From Fomes fomentarius (Eukaryota; Basidiomycota; Agaricomycetes; Polyporales; Polyporaceae), in assembly GCA_022606135.1 (NCBI GenBank), contig JABYQN010000012.1:124001-188000 (forward strand): a stretch of 64,000 nucleotides of DNA, in the 5' to 3' direction. How positions within the stretch are numbered: the first letter of the stretch is position 1; each line of letters opens with the position of its first letter. Below the pieces are notes generated by a model. That model was not told the origin of the DNA, made no database searches, and worked only from the letters and a program-made list of their open reading frames with translations. This document shows, piece by piece, positions 11,778 through 23,260 of this stretch. Position numbers and translations under genes: made by a program.

Positions 11778-13821
11778 CTGCATGTACACGCGCCAGAGGG
11801 GAAAGCACTGTAGCTGACCGCTTACGGCGTCTGGCTTCCACTCAGCAACAGCGTAGTCGTGGCACAATCTGTGCGACATTGTCCCTGCCCATATTCGGGC
11901 GCTGCGTCCACGCACGCACGCCCTGGCTTGTCCGCCGACATCGGACGACTGCAGTGAGACTGCGGAAGACCATGGCGACGCCACCTGCATGTCAACGTAA
12001 TCCTAGACGCGGGGTCAGGCAGCATCGCGCGCAGGAGGAGAGATACCCTCCTCAAATTCTGTTTGCGGATCAAAGTGTCGCTGCCCGTATGGGCGGTGAG
12101 TTCGCCCACGCCATGACGTGTCCGCCGACATCGGGCAACTGCACTCCCAAATTGGTGTTGCATGTGCGACACCGAGGAGATCTACACAACTCTAGGGAGC
12201 GTAGAAGCGCACGGAAAGTCGTGTACCGGCGAGACTGACAAAGAAAGGGAACGGACGTGAAGACGAACTAGTCAGGCAAGATATTGTAGGCGACTGCCTT
12301 GGTTGGCGAGCGGAATTGCAGACGGTTCAAGAGCTGTAACCGTTTTGTCAGGACGGGGCTAAAGATCGGGCCTGCAAGAAGGAAGCATGAGCATGCGGGG
12401 CACATTGAGCACCAAGTTGGGAAGGCAGAGAATTGGGGATCGGAGTATTGGGCGGGGAGGGCAGTGAGCAAATGCACCGTCGTAGAAACGAGAATCGCCC
12501 GGCGCGAACAGCACGAACGACGCCGCTCCCTGGGTCACCAACGGTCTCCTGATGAGAGCCGTGCTACAACGACGAACCCCGTCAATATCTGTACGCGCGC
12601 AAACGAGTCACGGCCGCCCATCCACCAATGCTCTTTTGAAATACCACTCACTTAGATGTGTGACCTCAACGTCGCTCCTCAGATTTTCTATGCAAAGTAG
12701 TCAAGGAAATGGAGTCGCGGGGTGGCTGTAGGAGGAGATGAGCCGACGGGGGACGTGGAGTGAAGGAAAAGGGAGAGAGCGGGGCCCCAGTCCCCACCCC
12801 ACGTCGGCTCGCGAAGTACAAACTGTGCGCGGTCGAGTTCTGGCGCACACTTCCGAATGGAGTGGCGCAGGGCGGGCTCGCCTCCTCGTCCAGATCTTCC
12901 AGTCGAGGCTGTATGCCGTCGACAATTTGCTCGATCATGACAGCTTTGAACCGGGCGGTTTCCGCGTTGAGAGCAGTCCAAACGCGCGACCTCACGAAGG
13001 GCAGCGAACCGTCACCGTGCGCGCAGAGTACAGATCCACCCTCAACGTGCTGATACCCCCAAGTCTCTCGTCAGACTGGCGGCGTGAGTTGAAGTAGAGG
13101 ATGACGAGGATGAGAAAGACGAGCACGACGATGATCGCCGCGGTGACCACGCGCTACTGGTACAACCTGGGAGCGGCAAGCGTGAGCGAGGCTGAGCGAG
13201 ATGGTCACCTGGCGTGAATGCACTAGGGCAAGACCATGGGAGGCAGACGTACATAATGATCTTCAGCGTGCGCGGTCAAGTATCGGCCCGTTGCAGCTAC
13301 AAACGACATGAGCCATAGCATGCATAGCCAACGAACAAGGACACACACCGTATCCCGCGTGTTCTGGATCTGCTCTCTCTGGGCTCTCAAGCTCATCCGC
13401 ACCCTGCTCCTGTAGCCAGCGCGATCTGCGGACTATCCTGCAACTTGCTGCAGCTTTCCTCTAACAGCGCTGCGTCCGGTAAGTCCAGTTGCTCGGTGCG
13501 CCATACGGCTCGTAGCTGGGCGGCGTGCCGCACTGCCGTCGGCGCGGGAGACCTGCGCGTGCAAATTCCTAGAGAGCTTCTTGTATCGCTGGAGACTCAA
13601 TCCGGGATTTGTATGTGGAGCGGAGGAATTGGGGATAGCGAGAGTGGAGTTCATTGCGCACTCGGCCTCGCACAATCGAAGTGGTGCAAGCGACCAAGAG
13701 TGCGAGAGACGGTTCGTGATGGCAAGCGTCTGGGTGGGCGTAGTCTGTAAAGACGAGTCGTGGACGAGCCCAGAGTCCGCAATCTTGAATCAGCCGCGCA
13801 GAACCCAGTCATCATCATAAA
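11778..13821 (-). other. Decayed region upstream of the Mpv17-like exons
   Basis: A tandem duplication is seen: GTCCGCCGACATCGG with its surroundings at about 11930 recurs at about 12120, and ATGGCGACG with the following bases recurs at about 11765 and 11973. Near 13150-13085 the minus strand encodes a single strongly hydrophobic segment (VVTAAIIVVLVFLILVILYF) followed by basic residues, like a lone transmembrane exon. Near 12960-12880 a short open peptide (IEQIVDGIQPRLEDLDEEA) is readable and has a broken relative near 4900. I could not join these into a gene. 13260-13821 shows nothing further. Confidence 0.35.
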
Positions 13822-13919
13822 TCTATAAAGAATGGGAGGGCAGGGCGTTAAACGCCATGTGCGGAGCACGTTTTGCTCGCGTGGATGGCCATGTGGGTGC
13901 CATATGGGTGCCATGTGGG

Positions 13920-14085
13920 CGCGCCGAGCTTGCGAGGCGCCTGTGTGGCACTGTCTTGCCGAGCTTGCGAGGCTTCCGGTGGGGACTGTTTCGCTGAGCT
14001 TGCGAGGCATCCTGAGGTCTGTCTCGCCAAGCTTGCGAGGCACCCTGGGGACTGTCTTGCCGAGCCTGTGAGGCCAGCCTGCTGG
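13920..14085 (+). repeat. Subterminal repeats of Helitron H1
   Basis: The motif GAGCTTGCGAGGC, or a one- or two-base variant, recurs about five times at spacing near 33 bases. Fewer copies are present at the matching place in H2 (14727-14800) and H3 (21178-21275). Such repeats near the 5' end may bind the Rep protein; that is inferred. Confidence 0.7.
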
Positions 14086-14599
14086 GTCACAAAGTTGATG
14101 ATGAAGTATTAATCTTCCTATGAGTATTTTAACACATCACTAGTAGTATAATTGCCATTACACAGGGAATTCAATGATGTTGACATTCCAAAAATGAAGT
14201 TCTGCAGGCCCTTCTCAAGTGCTGCTTGCTCAAAAAGCTGATTAGAATCCACCAGAGCTCTATGCAAAAAGCCTCAGAGGAAACTTCATGGGTTGGTAAA
14301 TTTATTGCTGATCAGTGTTGAAGTTCAGCACAGGCATATAACTCAAACTACACAAGATCACAAAAATTTAATGGGCACCTGGAGCAATCATATTCATGTC
14401 CATGGTGTGAGGAAGGAATGAGTGATCAGGGATAGTCATTATTTACTGTAGATCCATCAAGCCAGTAGTCACTACTGTGTGCATTTGGCCATTTCACAAG
14501 TATACTAGGTGATTCCATGGGTACGATATAACATACATGTACTGAGCCCAAAGGCAAGAACTGACTCACAGTTGAGCCGAAGGTGGAATACCTCCAGTG

Positions 14600-14623
14600 G
14601 CAAAGCCACGGGTATGACACTAG
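14600..14623 (+). other. Helitron H1 3' terminus: hairpin and CTAG
   Basis: The stem GTGGC/GCCAC around AAA is followed by GGGTATGACA and CTAG. The same arrangement ends H2 (21071-21097) and H3 (32159-32185). Confidence 0.85.
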
Positions 14624-14805
14624 TCATAAAAGAATGGGAGGGCAGGGCATTAAATGCCACGTGTGGAGCAAGTTTTGCTCGCGTGGAGGGCCATGTGGGT
14701 GCCATATGGCTGCCATGTGTGCGTGCTGAGCTTGCAAGGCCACGTTCCCTTGCTGAGCTTGCGAGGTGCCTGTGTGGGACTGCTAAGCTTGCAAGGCTTC
14801 CCTCA

Positions 14806-15665
14806 GTATGAAGTGTTTGTATGTACGTTACTGGCCAGATTGAGGCATTCTCACATGGTATACTGTTGTTTTTGTACAATAATAAGTAGATTCATTGCTT
14901 CCTAGAATTGGTGTGCCCTAATTTTCAAGCCCAGCTGTCAGACTGCTTTGTGACATGCAAACTCCAAAAATGTGCACACTCCTGAAATCTCGCGCAAGGG
15001 GAGCCCCTGCCAAAATGCAATATAGTGGACAGTCATTTTCCTCAGTGTCACATGATCTGGGGCGCCTCTACTGGACCGGTCTGCCTACTCTATGGGAGAA
15101 GACCCATCAAAGAACTCTCACACCATGATAAGCCCCATCAATCTGTGATAAGCTCCATCAATGTGAGTCAATTGCCATTGTTACTTCATCAATATTCAGT
15201 TCTTATGTCCTTTAGCATCCATACTGCCTTCCATACTGCCTTCCATACTGCCTTCTATCACAAGTAAGTTATTGCTTTTGGTTGATCACTGTTCCGCATT
15301 CTTATGCCCATTTATAGCACTTCATTACCACTTACCAATCATACAATTGGGTCTAAAACCAAGTAGGTAACAACAGGTGATATGCTATATCAGAAATAGT
15401 ACTAATGTGCACTTAAAGCCACTACATCACCTCCACCATTGCTACATCATCTGTAGTGCAGTTCCTATCAAACTGAAAGTGAATATTAGTTATGGACTGA
15501 TACTGCTAGCTTCCATGCTTACAACTTCTTACAGCCACCTTTGCCAATACATCTGGAACCGGTCCACAAATATCTCTCAACTGCTTTCTCATTGTGAGAC
15601 TGGATACTGTGCATTTATATTTGATTAGTTTGATTCTTACAGTCTGTTTAGCATCCTCAAACATA
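14806..15665 (+). other. 5' non-coding part of Helitron H2
   Basis: This stretch lies between the subterminal repeats and the first ATG of the Rep gene. It is AT-rich and has no open frame of note. A short direct repeat CATACTGCCTTC occurs three times at about 15220-15255. Confidence 0.6.
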
Positions 15666-18600
15666 ATGGCCTCAAACAATCATCAAGGATATGGTGAAGA
15701 ACAACAACATCTGTAAGTGCTCTATTACTATACACATTTACAGTTTTATATATCAGTTATTATCAGACACACTCCAGAACAAAAAACTGTACTGCACAGA
15801 GGGAAAATGACCGTGATCGCTGCCTTCAGATGACTTCCCCATCTGTGTGACGTGATAGAGCCAGGCAGGAGTATGTACCTCCATGCCAGCCAGACTTTCA
15901 ATCAATAGACCCCCAACTGGGAGGTAATAATTATATCAATGGCAGAGGGTTCCAGTTGCAAGCCCCTTTTCAATATTATATGGGTCAGGGTGGCAATAAC
16001 ATGAATTCTGGGGGTCAAGCTTCTATGTATAGAAGTCAAGTGGGCAATTCAAATCAGCCTATAGCTGGACCATCTGTGGGACAACGGTCTGTGCAAGGAC
16101 GAGACTATACTGCAGAGCTTTATGCAAACTTCCAGCAGATGCATGAAGCCAGAGTTCAGAACCGAAGGATTGGAAGGCAAAATGATCGTAATAGTGGTCC
16201 ATTACCTATTGACATATCAGCTATGCAGATGGGAGGAGATTTGAATAATTATCCCCGAATTGGAGCTTATGCATGCATAATAGCCAGATGGAATCAAGAG
16301 GCGATAGTGCAGGCAGAGTAGCAACAGCATGAGCAAGCAGAGTGGGATCATCTTGATGCTGAACATCATGCTACTTTGCAACTTCAGAATGATATGGAAT
16401 GTGCTGCTCAACAGGCTGCTGAGGCTGCAGCATTTGCTTCACAACAGCAACAAAATGCTGTACGTCAGGCTGCACAGATGGCTGCACAACATGTTGCAGT
16501 ACTGTTACATCAGCATCAACAAGCTGCATTACATGCTGCTGCACAACAGCAACAGGATGAATTGGCAGCAGCACAGGCAGCAATGCAAGTAGCAGTACTT
16601 ATGCTTCCTCAAGGATGGAGACCATATATAGAGCCACATCAGTGGCAAAGTATAGGATTAATGAATATTGTGCATTCACACTGTGGGGCATTACATTGGA
16701 AGGATGAGCGGTTGACACATAGTACTCTCAGAGAGCCACATTTTGGTGTATGCTGTCTTCAAGGTCAAGTGTCATTACCTTTGCCAGAACTACCACCAGA
16801 GCCATTATGTGGGTTATTGAATGGCACTGATCCTCGCTCTGGCACCTTTTGACGTGACATCAGACATTACAATACTGCTTTTGCATTTACTTCAGTGGGT
16901 GCTGAAGTAGATCAAAGAGTGTTACATGGACGTGGAGCTTATTCTTTTGTATTGCATGGAGCCATGTATCACCGTATGGGTACTTTGGTCCCTTCTGATG
17001 GAAGAGCACCATTATTTGCACAGTTGTACATTTATGATCCCCAGGCTGCATTAGATGCACATCAGGCCAACAGTTCAAATAATCCCCTTGGACTCTCTGC
17101 CTTGAACCATGGCTTGATGAATGACATACATGATATGCTTCTGGCACATAACCCTTTGATTCCACTTTATAGGGCAGCTCATGAGTGGTTCATGGCACAA
17201 CCCTCTCAGGAATGTAATCTCCTTAGAGCCAGAATTGTATTGCAGCCTACTGATGATGGTCAGCGTTATAATCTACCTACTGTAGGTGAGGTAGCTAAAA
17301 TTATTCCTGGCTCTGGCGAGAATGAAGACATTGATTGACATCGTCAAATTGGACTGCGTTTGAGGAAGGGAGGCTTAGAGATTATCAGTAATTTGAGCCC
17401 CCTATATGCTCCATTGCATTATGTCCTATTGTTTCCTCGAGCTCAACAAGGATGGCACCGTCATATTCCTTCATTGCCTGGCCCTGATGGACAAGTACGA
17501 TCACAATCTGTGTCTCAGTGTTGCTACTATGCATATGTTCTTCATCCCAGGTTGCTTCAGAAAAATGAGGTGGATTATTTTTTCCGTGCTGGACGTTTGT
17601 TTTAGCAGTATATGGTGGATGCATGGGCATCAGTTGAATCAAGCAATTTATATTGGATAAGGCACAATCAAAAACAGATTCGTGCTGACCTTTATCAGGG
17701 ACTGCTTGATGCTGTTATTGCTGCTGATCATGAGGACATAGATCTTGGTGAACGTGGAACAAGGATTATACTACCTTCTTCACTTCCTGGCAGTAGTCGT
17801 CATATGTATCAATTGTTCCAAGACTCAATGGCAATTTGCCAGTGATTCCATAAGCCAGACATATTCCTCACTATGACTGCAAATCCACGATGGCCTGAGG
17901 TTGAAGAGGCATTGTTGGAGTTAGCAGGAGGTGATCATGATTGCAAACAGCAGGCATCTGATTACCCTGACGTTGTTGCAAGAGTGTTCAACCTGAAGAA
18001 AATTGCTTTACTCAAGATGATCAAGGAGGGCTTCTTTGGTAAGCTCAGTGCTGACGTGTACACTATTGAGTTCCAGAAGCGAGGTCTGCCACATATGCAT
18101 CTTTTAATCTTCTTGGAGGAATCTGATAAGATTAGAGATGCAGCTATGGTGGACAGTATTGTATCAGCCTGTTTGCCTAATCCTGAAACTCAACCAATGC
18201 TTTATGACACTATCACACACTACATGCTACATGGCCCCTGTGGTGATAGATGTAAAGCAACTAATGGTACATGCTCAAAACGCTATCCCTGTGATTACTG
18301 CAATGAAACAACTCTTGGGGAAAATGGCTATCCAGTGTATGCTCATCCCAATGATGGAAGAGTGTACACTAGTGCCAAAGGCAAGGTATTCACAAACTGT
18401 GATGTTGTTCCATACAATCCACAGTTGTGTGCCCTATTTGACTGTCACATCAACGTGGAGATTTGTGCATCAGTGAAAGCAGTAAAGTATATACACAAGT
18501 ATATATACAAGGGACATGATAGAGCTACATTAGAGGTTGCTGACATGGATGAAATCAAGCAATATGTTGAGGCACAATACATTGGTCCATGCGAGGCAAT

Positions 18601-20812
18601 GTGGCATCTTTAAGAATGGCCAATGCATGAAGAAAAGCCTACTGTGTACTGCCTCATTGTGCATCTAAAAAATGAACACACAGTGTATTTTGACCCTGAA
18701 GACGTGGCTGAGGAAGTAGTGAACCGTGCTGCATCACAAAAAACTCAGCTTACAGAGTGGTTTGTTGCTAACCAAACATATGCTGAAGTTGCCAAGGTTG
18801 TTCTGTACCAGAAGTTTCCAGAGAAGTTTGTATGGGATTAAAGATCCTGCAAGTGGACTCCCAGGAAGGGTCAAACAGCAATTGGTCGTATGCATTTTGT
18901 TCATCCTTCTGCTGGTGAACGATATTACCTTCACTTGCTGTTAACTGTGGTGAAGGGTGCTGAACATTGGGATGACTTACGTACTTTTAATTATGAATTG
19001 TATCCCTCCTACAAAGCTGCCTGCCTGGCCTGTGGGCTGCTTGAGGATGACAGAGAATGGAGGCAGTGCCTGAGTGAAGCAGCTGAGATGCAGTCTGGCA
19101 AGCAGTTACATGATTTATTTGCAGTCATTTTGCTCTTTGAATTCCCTGCTGACCCATTGAGATTGTGGAACCAGTTCAAGAAGCATTTATGTGATGATTT
19201 GCAACAGAGATTGACTGCAATGGGGTATGATGATCCATCAATAGAGCAAATCCATGACTATGGGTTACATCTTATCAATGAGACCTTGATCTGCTCTGGA
19301 AAGTCACTAAAAAACTACCCTCCAATGCCACTTCCACAGCTACCTTGGACTGAAACTGCTGCCAATGCTCTTTTGCAACAAGAGCTTGACTATGATGTGA
19401 ATGTCCTTCAAAATCAGGTAACTGCCAATTGCCAACAATTCAATAATGAACAAAGCACTGTCTTCACAACTGGTTTGCACTCAGTAGACCACAATGAAGG
19501 TAGAATTGTGTTTGTACACAGTGCAGGTGGATGTGGTAAAACATATGTATGCAATACCATTGCTGCTGCAGTATGTGCAAAGCGTAAAGTGGCTTTGGCA
19601 GTTGCATCATCAGGAATAGCATCACTGCTGTTAGTTGGTGGCTGAACTGCTCACTCTTGCTTTAAGATCCCTATTCCCATTGATGGTGAATCAGTATGCC
19701 GCATTCTTTGTGACAGTGATCTTGCAGCAGTGTTACATCAAACTGCACTGATCATCTGGGATGAAGTACCCATGCAGCATCACTATACTATCAAAGCAGT
19801 GGAACACACTCTGCGTGAAATCCTGGGGAATGAACATCCTTTTGGTGGTATAACAGTTCTTTTTGGTGGTGACTTCCGACAAACTCTGCCTGTTGTTCCA
19901 CATGGTACATGGCCACATATTGTTAGTGCAGCTCTTTGCCAATCTCCTCTTTGGCAACATGTGGTCATGCTACAGCTGACTCAAAATATGCGCCTTGAGC
20001 AGTCCCCTGAAGCTATTGATTTTGCCCAGTGGCTGTTGGATGTTGGTGCAGGTTCTAACTCTGGGGAAGATGGTCAAGTAAAGCTCCCTCAAAGCATGGC
20101 TTTGCCATCCAATGCAGTCGAGAATTTGATCTCAGCTTTGTATCCTGACATTGAGATACCTAACAAGCCTGATCAATATTTCTTGGAGCAGACTATCCTT
20201 TCAGCCAAAAATGATGCAGTAGACGATCTGAACCAGGCAATTTTGGACCTATTCCCTAGGGAAGAACAAATATTGCAATCAGCTGACAAGGTCACACAAG
20301 CAGAGAACCAACACTATCCAATTGAGTTTCTAAATTCAATCAAAGTGTCAGGCCTCCCTCTTGCACATCTGGTCCTAAAACCTGGATGTCCTCTTATGCT
20401 TCTAACAAATCTGGATCCACAGAATGGCCTCTGTAATGGTACCAGGATGATTCTGTTGGAAATTTGTCCTTGAGTTTTGTGTTGTCGAATCCTTGGTGGT
20501 GATCATGCAGGGAAGGAAGTGTATATTCCGAGAATTACTATTGAGCCATCCTCTGAAGATCTTTCAATTCCACTGAGCTGCCGGCAATTCCCTGTCAGGC
20601 TGGCATTTGCTATGACCATTAACAAAGCACAAGGCCAATCAGTCACACATGTTGGTTTGGATCTTCGGACTGCAGTGTTTGCTCATGGACAACTCTATGT
20701 TGCCCTGTCCCGCTGCACATCACCCTTACATATCAAGGTGTTGTTTGCAGAAGACAAGACTGATATGCAGACTATGAATATAGTCTATCAAGAAGTCCTC
20801 CCTAATTTATGA
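15666..20812 (+). pseudogene. Helitron Rep nuclease / PIF1-type helicase, ten in-frame stops
   Basis: Exon 1 is 15666-15712; a 44-nt intron (15713-15756) leads to one long frame from 15757 to 20812. That frame has no frameshift but ten stops, at 15848, 16319, 16850, 17336, 17603, 17843, 18611, 18839, 19643 and 20471. Reading through them gives, in order: a Gln/Ala-rich N-terminal part (16376-16600), the Helitron-like N domain, the HUH motif GLPHMHLLIF (about 18090), the two-tyrosine motif KYIHKYIYKG (about 18490), then a helicase with Walker A AGGCGKT (about 19525), Walker B LIIWDE (about 19745), GGDFRQTLPVV, TQNMRLE and the terminal INKAQGQS and YVALSR motifs. In active elements the Rep part nicks and joins DNA and the helicase unwinds it during rolling-circle transposition. 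Each stop can be reached by one C-to-T change from a Gln or Arg codon. Confidence 0.92.
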
Positions 20813-21070
20813 TTATGTCTCTCCCTAAACCATTTCTATTTATCCCTTTCTCTATCCCCTTCTACACTATTTATATCCTCAATACCACTCTGTACAACTG
20901 GAACCAGATGCATAAATAAATTTAGCTATACCATATGTGTTTATTAAGGGCAGGTCAAGACAAAACACACTATAACTAAGGTGATCAACTTCATACAACA
21001 TTCCTAACATTTACAGTTGCTCATACTTCATATTTATTGATTTGACTTGAAGGAGCCAAAGGCGACCCCT

Positions 21071-21097
21071 GTGGCAAAGCCACGGGTACAACACTAG
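21071..21097 (+). other. Helitron H2 3' terminus: hairpin and CTAG
   Basis: GTGGCAAAGCCAC, then GGGTACAACA and CTAG, followed by T. It has the same geometry as the H1 and H3 ends. Confidence 0.85.
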
Positions 21098-21555
21098 TCA
21101 TCATAAAAGAAGGGGACGGGGGGCATCTAGCACCATGTGCGAAGCACATGTGGTGCCACATGGCTGCCATGTGTGCGCGCTGAGCCTGCGAGGCCACGTT
21201 CCCTTGCCAAGCTTGCAAGGCTTCCAGTGGGGAGTCTGGGACTGTCTTGCTGAGCCTGCAAGGCCAGCCTGACAGGTCACAGTGTCAACAAAGAAGTATA
21301 TGCAGCTGCCATCCGAATTGGATTCACTTAGGTTCTATATAAGTATTACATCAGCATGAAAAGCACTCTGTAATGCTGACAGGGAAATCAACATCAGATG
21401 GGCAAGCAACTACAAGTTGATCTCCATGGGACCACAATTTGACGGGTATCAGATCAGAGTAGATTCATGTCGATACAAGGAAGAGTATAAGAACATACTC
21501 ACCAGGGAGCTGAAGGCTCAACATCACATTCTTAAATCATTTTTTCATGGTCATC

Positions 21556-21770
21556 TGTAATGGCACCATGACCATGACCTTCCTGTTTTGGACTCACCTA
21601 GTTACGCTCTACGCTACATCTTGTTTCTTTAGACGAACCAATGCCAGTACATGGCGTTGGCACCCGAGCCCCATCCCACCTCATCCTCCGTACCCCTGTA
21701 CTATGTCTCAGACCCTCGATTCAAGTCTTTGTCCTCAGATCTCGCCGGGCTCAGGCCACAGCCCGTTACA
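21556..21770 (+). repeat. Left LTR of the outer LTR element
   Basis: TG...CA ends. Compared with the right LTR, most differences are transitions, many at places where the right copy has CG and this one TG or CA. Confidence 0.85.
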
Positions 21771-23260
21771 GTTTGGTTCGTCTCCGAACCCACAAGACGT
21801 CAAGCCATTCGGCCCTCGCACCCTCCTTTGGCCATCATTCCTTGCGGTCACCATTCACTCTCGATCCCTTCGCTTTGCCTTTGCCTTTCACTCTGGCTGC
21901 ACCTGCCTGTCAACGCTGCACAGGCCAGCACATTTTCATGGCTTCGACACTGCCTGCCTAGCCCCTATCCACCCACAGAGCAACTCCCTTCCCGTCGTTC
22001 ATATGTGCCACCGTCCACTCCACTACCATGGACGGTCAGAGCTCACTTGCAGTTGAAGGCTCACTTGATGCATGCAAACAGTTCATCGCCGTCGGTTTTT
22101 CTTTTTTTTTCTTTCTTTCTCCTTCCTCCTCGTCCACCCTCCCAATCATCTTCTCGAACCCCCATCACGGCCCAATTATCCTCCCATCCTGCCATCGTCT
22201 TCCTCACTCTCGCCCTCGCAACCACTGTTATAAGTCAAGCCCGCCCTCCATCCCCTCTCCTCAGGTCCATTTCTTTCAGATCGCCTCACCTTTCCTCTCC
22301 TCAGGCTCCATCGAGGAAAGCCTCGGCGGAGAAAAGGGGGATAGGTGTAGTGTAGACGGAACCTCCAGATGGATGCAAGGACAAAGCAGGTGTGATGGAT
22401 GAGCATCCATGGAGACCTCTTGGATGACTTGCAGAGGCAGGCTGAAGGGTGCATAGGACGCCGGAGCACAGTTGGCGCATCCGCACAGGTTTGCAGCGGA
22501 CATGGAGAACATCATGAGGATGCAGGTCTCCACCTCAGCCTCTCTTCCTGGCTGCCATAGCATGCAGCACGACACGCTCTCCCTTTCCTCTCGCTGGACG
22601 CCACCTCGGGACAAGTGGTGTCCTTTGTATTTCAACATTTTTTCAAACATTTTCAATTTCCCTCATTATCATCGCCTTCACGCCCTGCTCCACGTTCCTT
22701 TCATGTTATCTCGACCAATTTTTGACCCCTCTCGTAACTCTTGACCTTTGTTACCACGGCGTACCCCGATTTTGACCCCATCCGCTCTCTCATTCACATC
22801 ATCAACACACTCCTTTCAACCACATCCCGACTTATGCTTGGTTCCATTCCCTCAACTTGTCGCTATCCAGTTGCCGTTGGTCTCCCCTATTGACTTATCT
22901 CACCGATGTCCCTGACCCACGACCATCCCGCACTCCCCACTCACATCATCATCAACCTCTCTTCCTCGCCGCACCCTGACTCATGTTCAGCACTGTCACC
23001 TCTTGTTGTCACTCAGCCGCATCGCATCCACATCACATCCCTCGTCCTCGCTCCCCAACTCTTGTTCTTTCCCAGTGCATCCTTCTGTCTGGTTGCTCGC
23101 ACCTTGGCAGTGGTCAAACTGCGTCGACACCCAGGTAGAATCGGCAGTGGCTGTATCTTCCTCCTGTCCCATCCTCCTTCGCATCTGCTTGGACTCACGG
23201 ACCTAGGCTACAGTCTTAACTGTCGAGTACCTCGTATTCTCGGCTTACAGGGGTTGTGTC
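21771..23260 (+). other. Internal left part of the outer LTR element
   Basis: This part is pyrimidine-rich on the plus strand, with a T/C run at about 22099-22125. Only overlapping short frames of low-complexity composition are present, and none resembles gag or pol. Ends near 23206-23226 with CCTAGGCTACAGTCTTAACT, which recurs on the right side of the Copia block. Confidence 0.6.

Larger units (their letters stand above)
13822..14623 (+). mobile_element. Non-autonomous Helitron H1
   Basis: The 5' end is TCTATAAAGAATGGGAGGG after an A, and the 3' end is CTAG followed by T at 14624. The 3' end has the Helitron hairpin GTGGC-AAA-GCCAC ten bases before CTAG. The element is 802 bp long with no transposase gene. 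Its 5' region is closely similar to that of H2 (14624 on) and related to H3. It holds several copies of a subterminal motif related to GAGCTTGCGAGGC between 13920 and 14080. Known Helitrons insert between A and T without target duplication, as seen at the left side. Confidence 0.8.
14624..21097 (+). mobile_element. Autonomous-type Helitron H2, decayed
   Basis: The 5' end TCATAAAAGAATGGGAGGG directly follows the CTAG of H1. The 3' end is hairpin GTGGC-AAA-GCCAC, then CTAG at 21094-21097, then T. The element is 6474 bp. It carries the Rep/helicase gene at 15666-20812. By eye the whole element is poorer in CpG and richer in A+T than the host genes around it. The coding strand is interrupted by stops, so the element can no longer make its own transposase. 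Confidence 0.85.

Noticed and set aside
13920..14085. Regularly spaced short repeats resembling a CRISPR array
   Set aside because: Repeats are imperfect, spacing varies, the genome is fungal and the repeats lie inside a Helitron.
15848..20473. Ten stops in the Helitron gene as introns or an altered genetic code
   Set aside because: Host genes use all three stop codons normally, and no paired splice sites surround the stops without loss of conserved motifs.
21547..22355. Open plus-strand frames of 169 and 234 codons
   Set aside because: They run across an LTR into internal sequence, have biased Pro/Ser/His composition and match no gag or pol motif.
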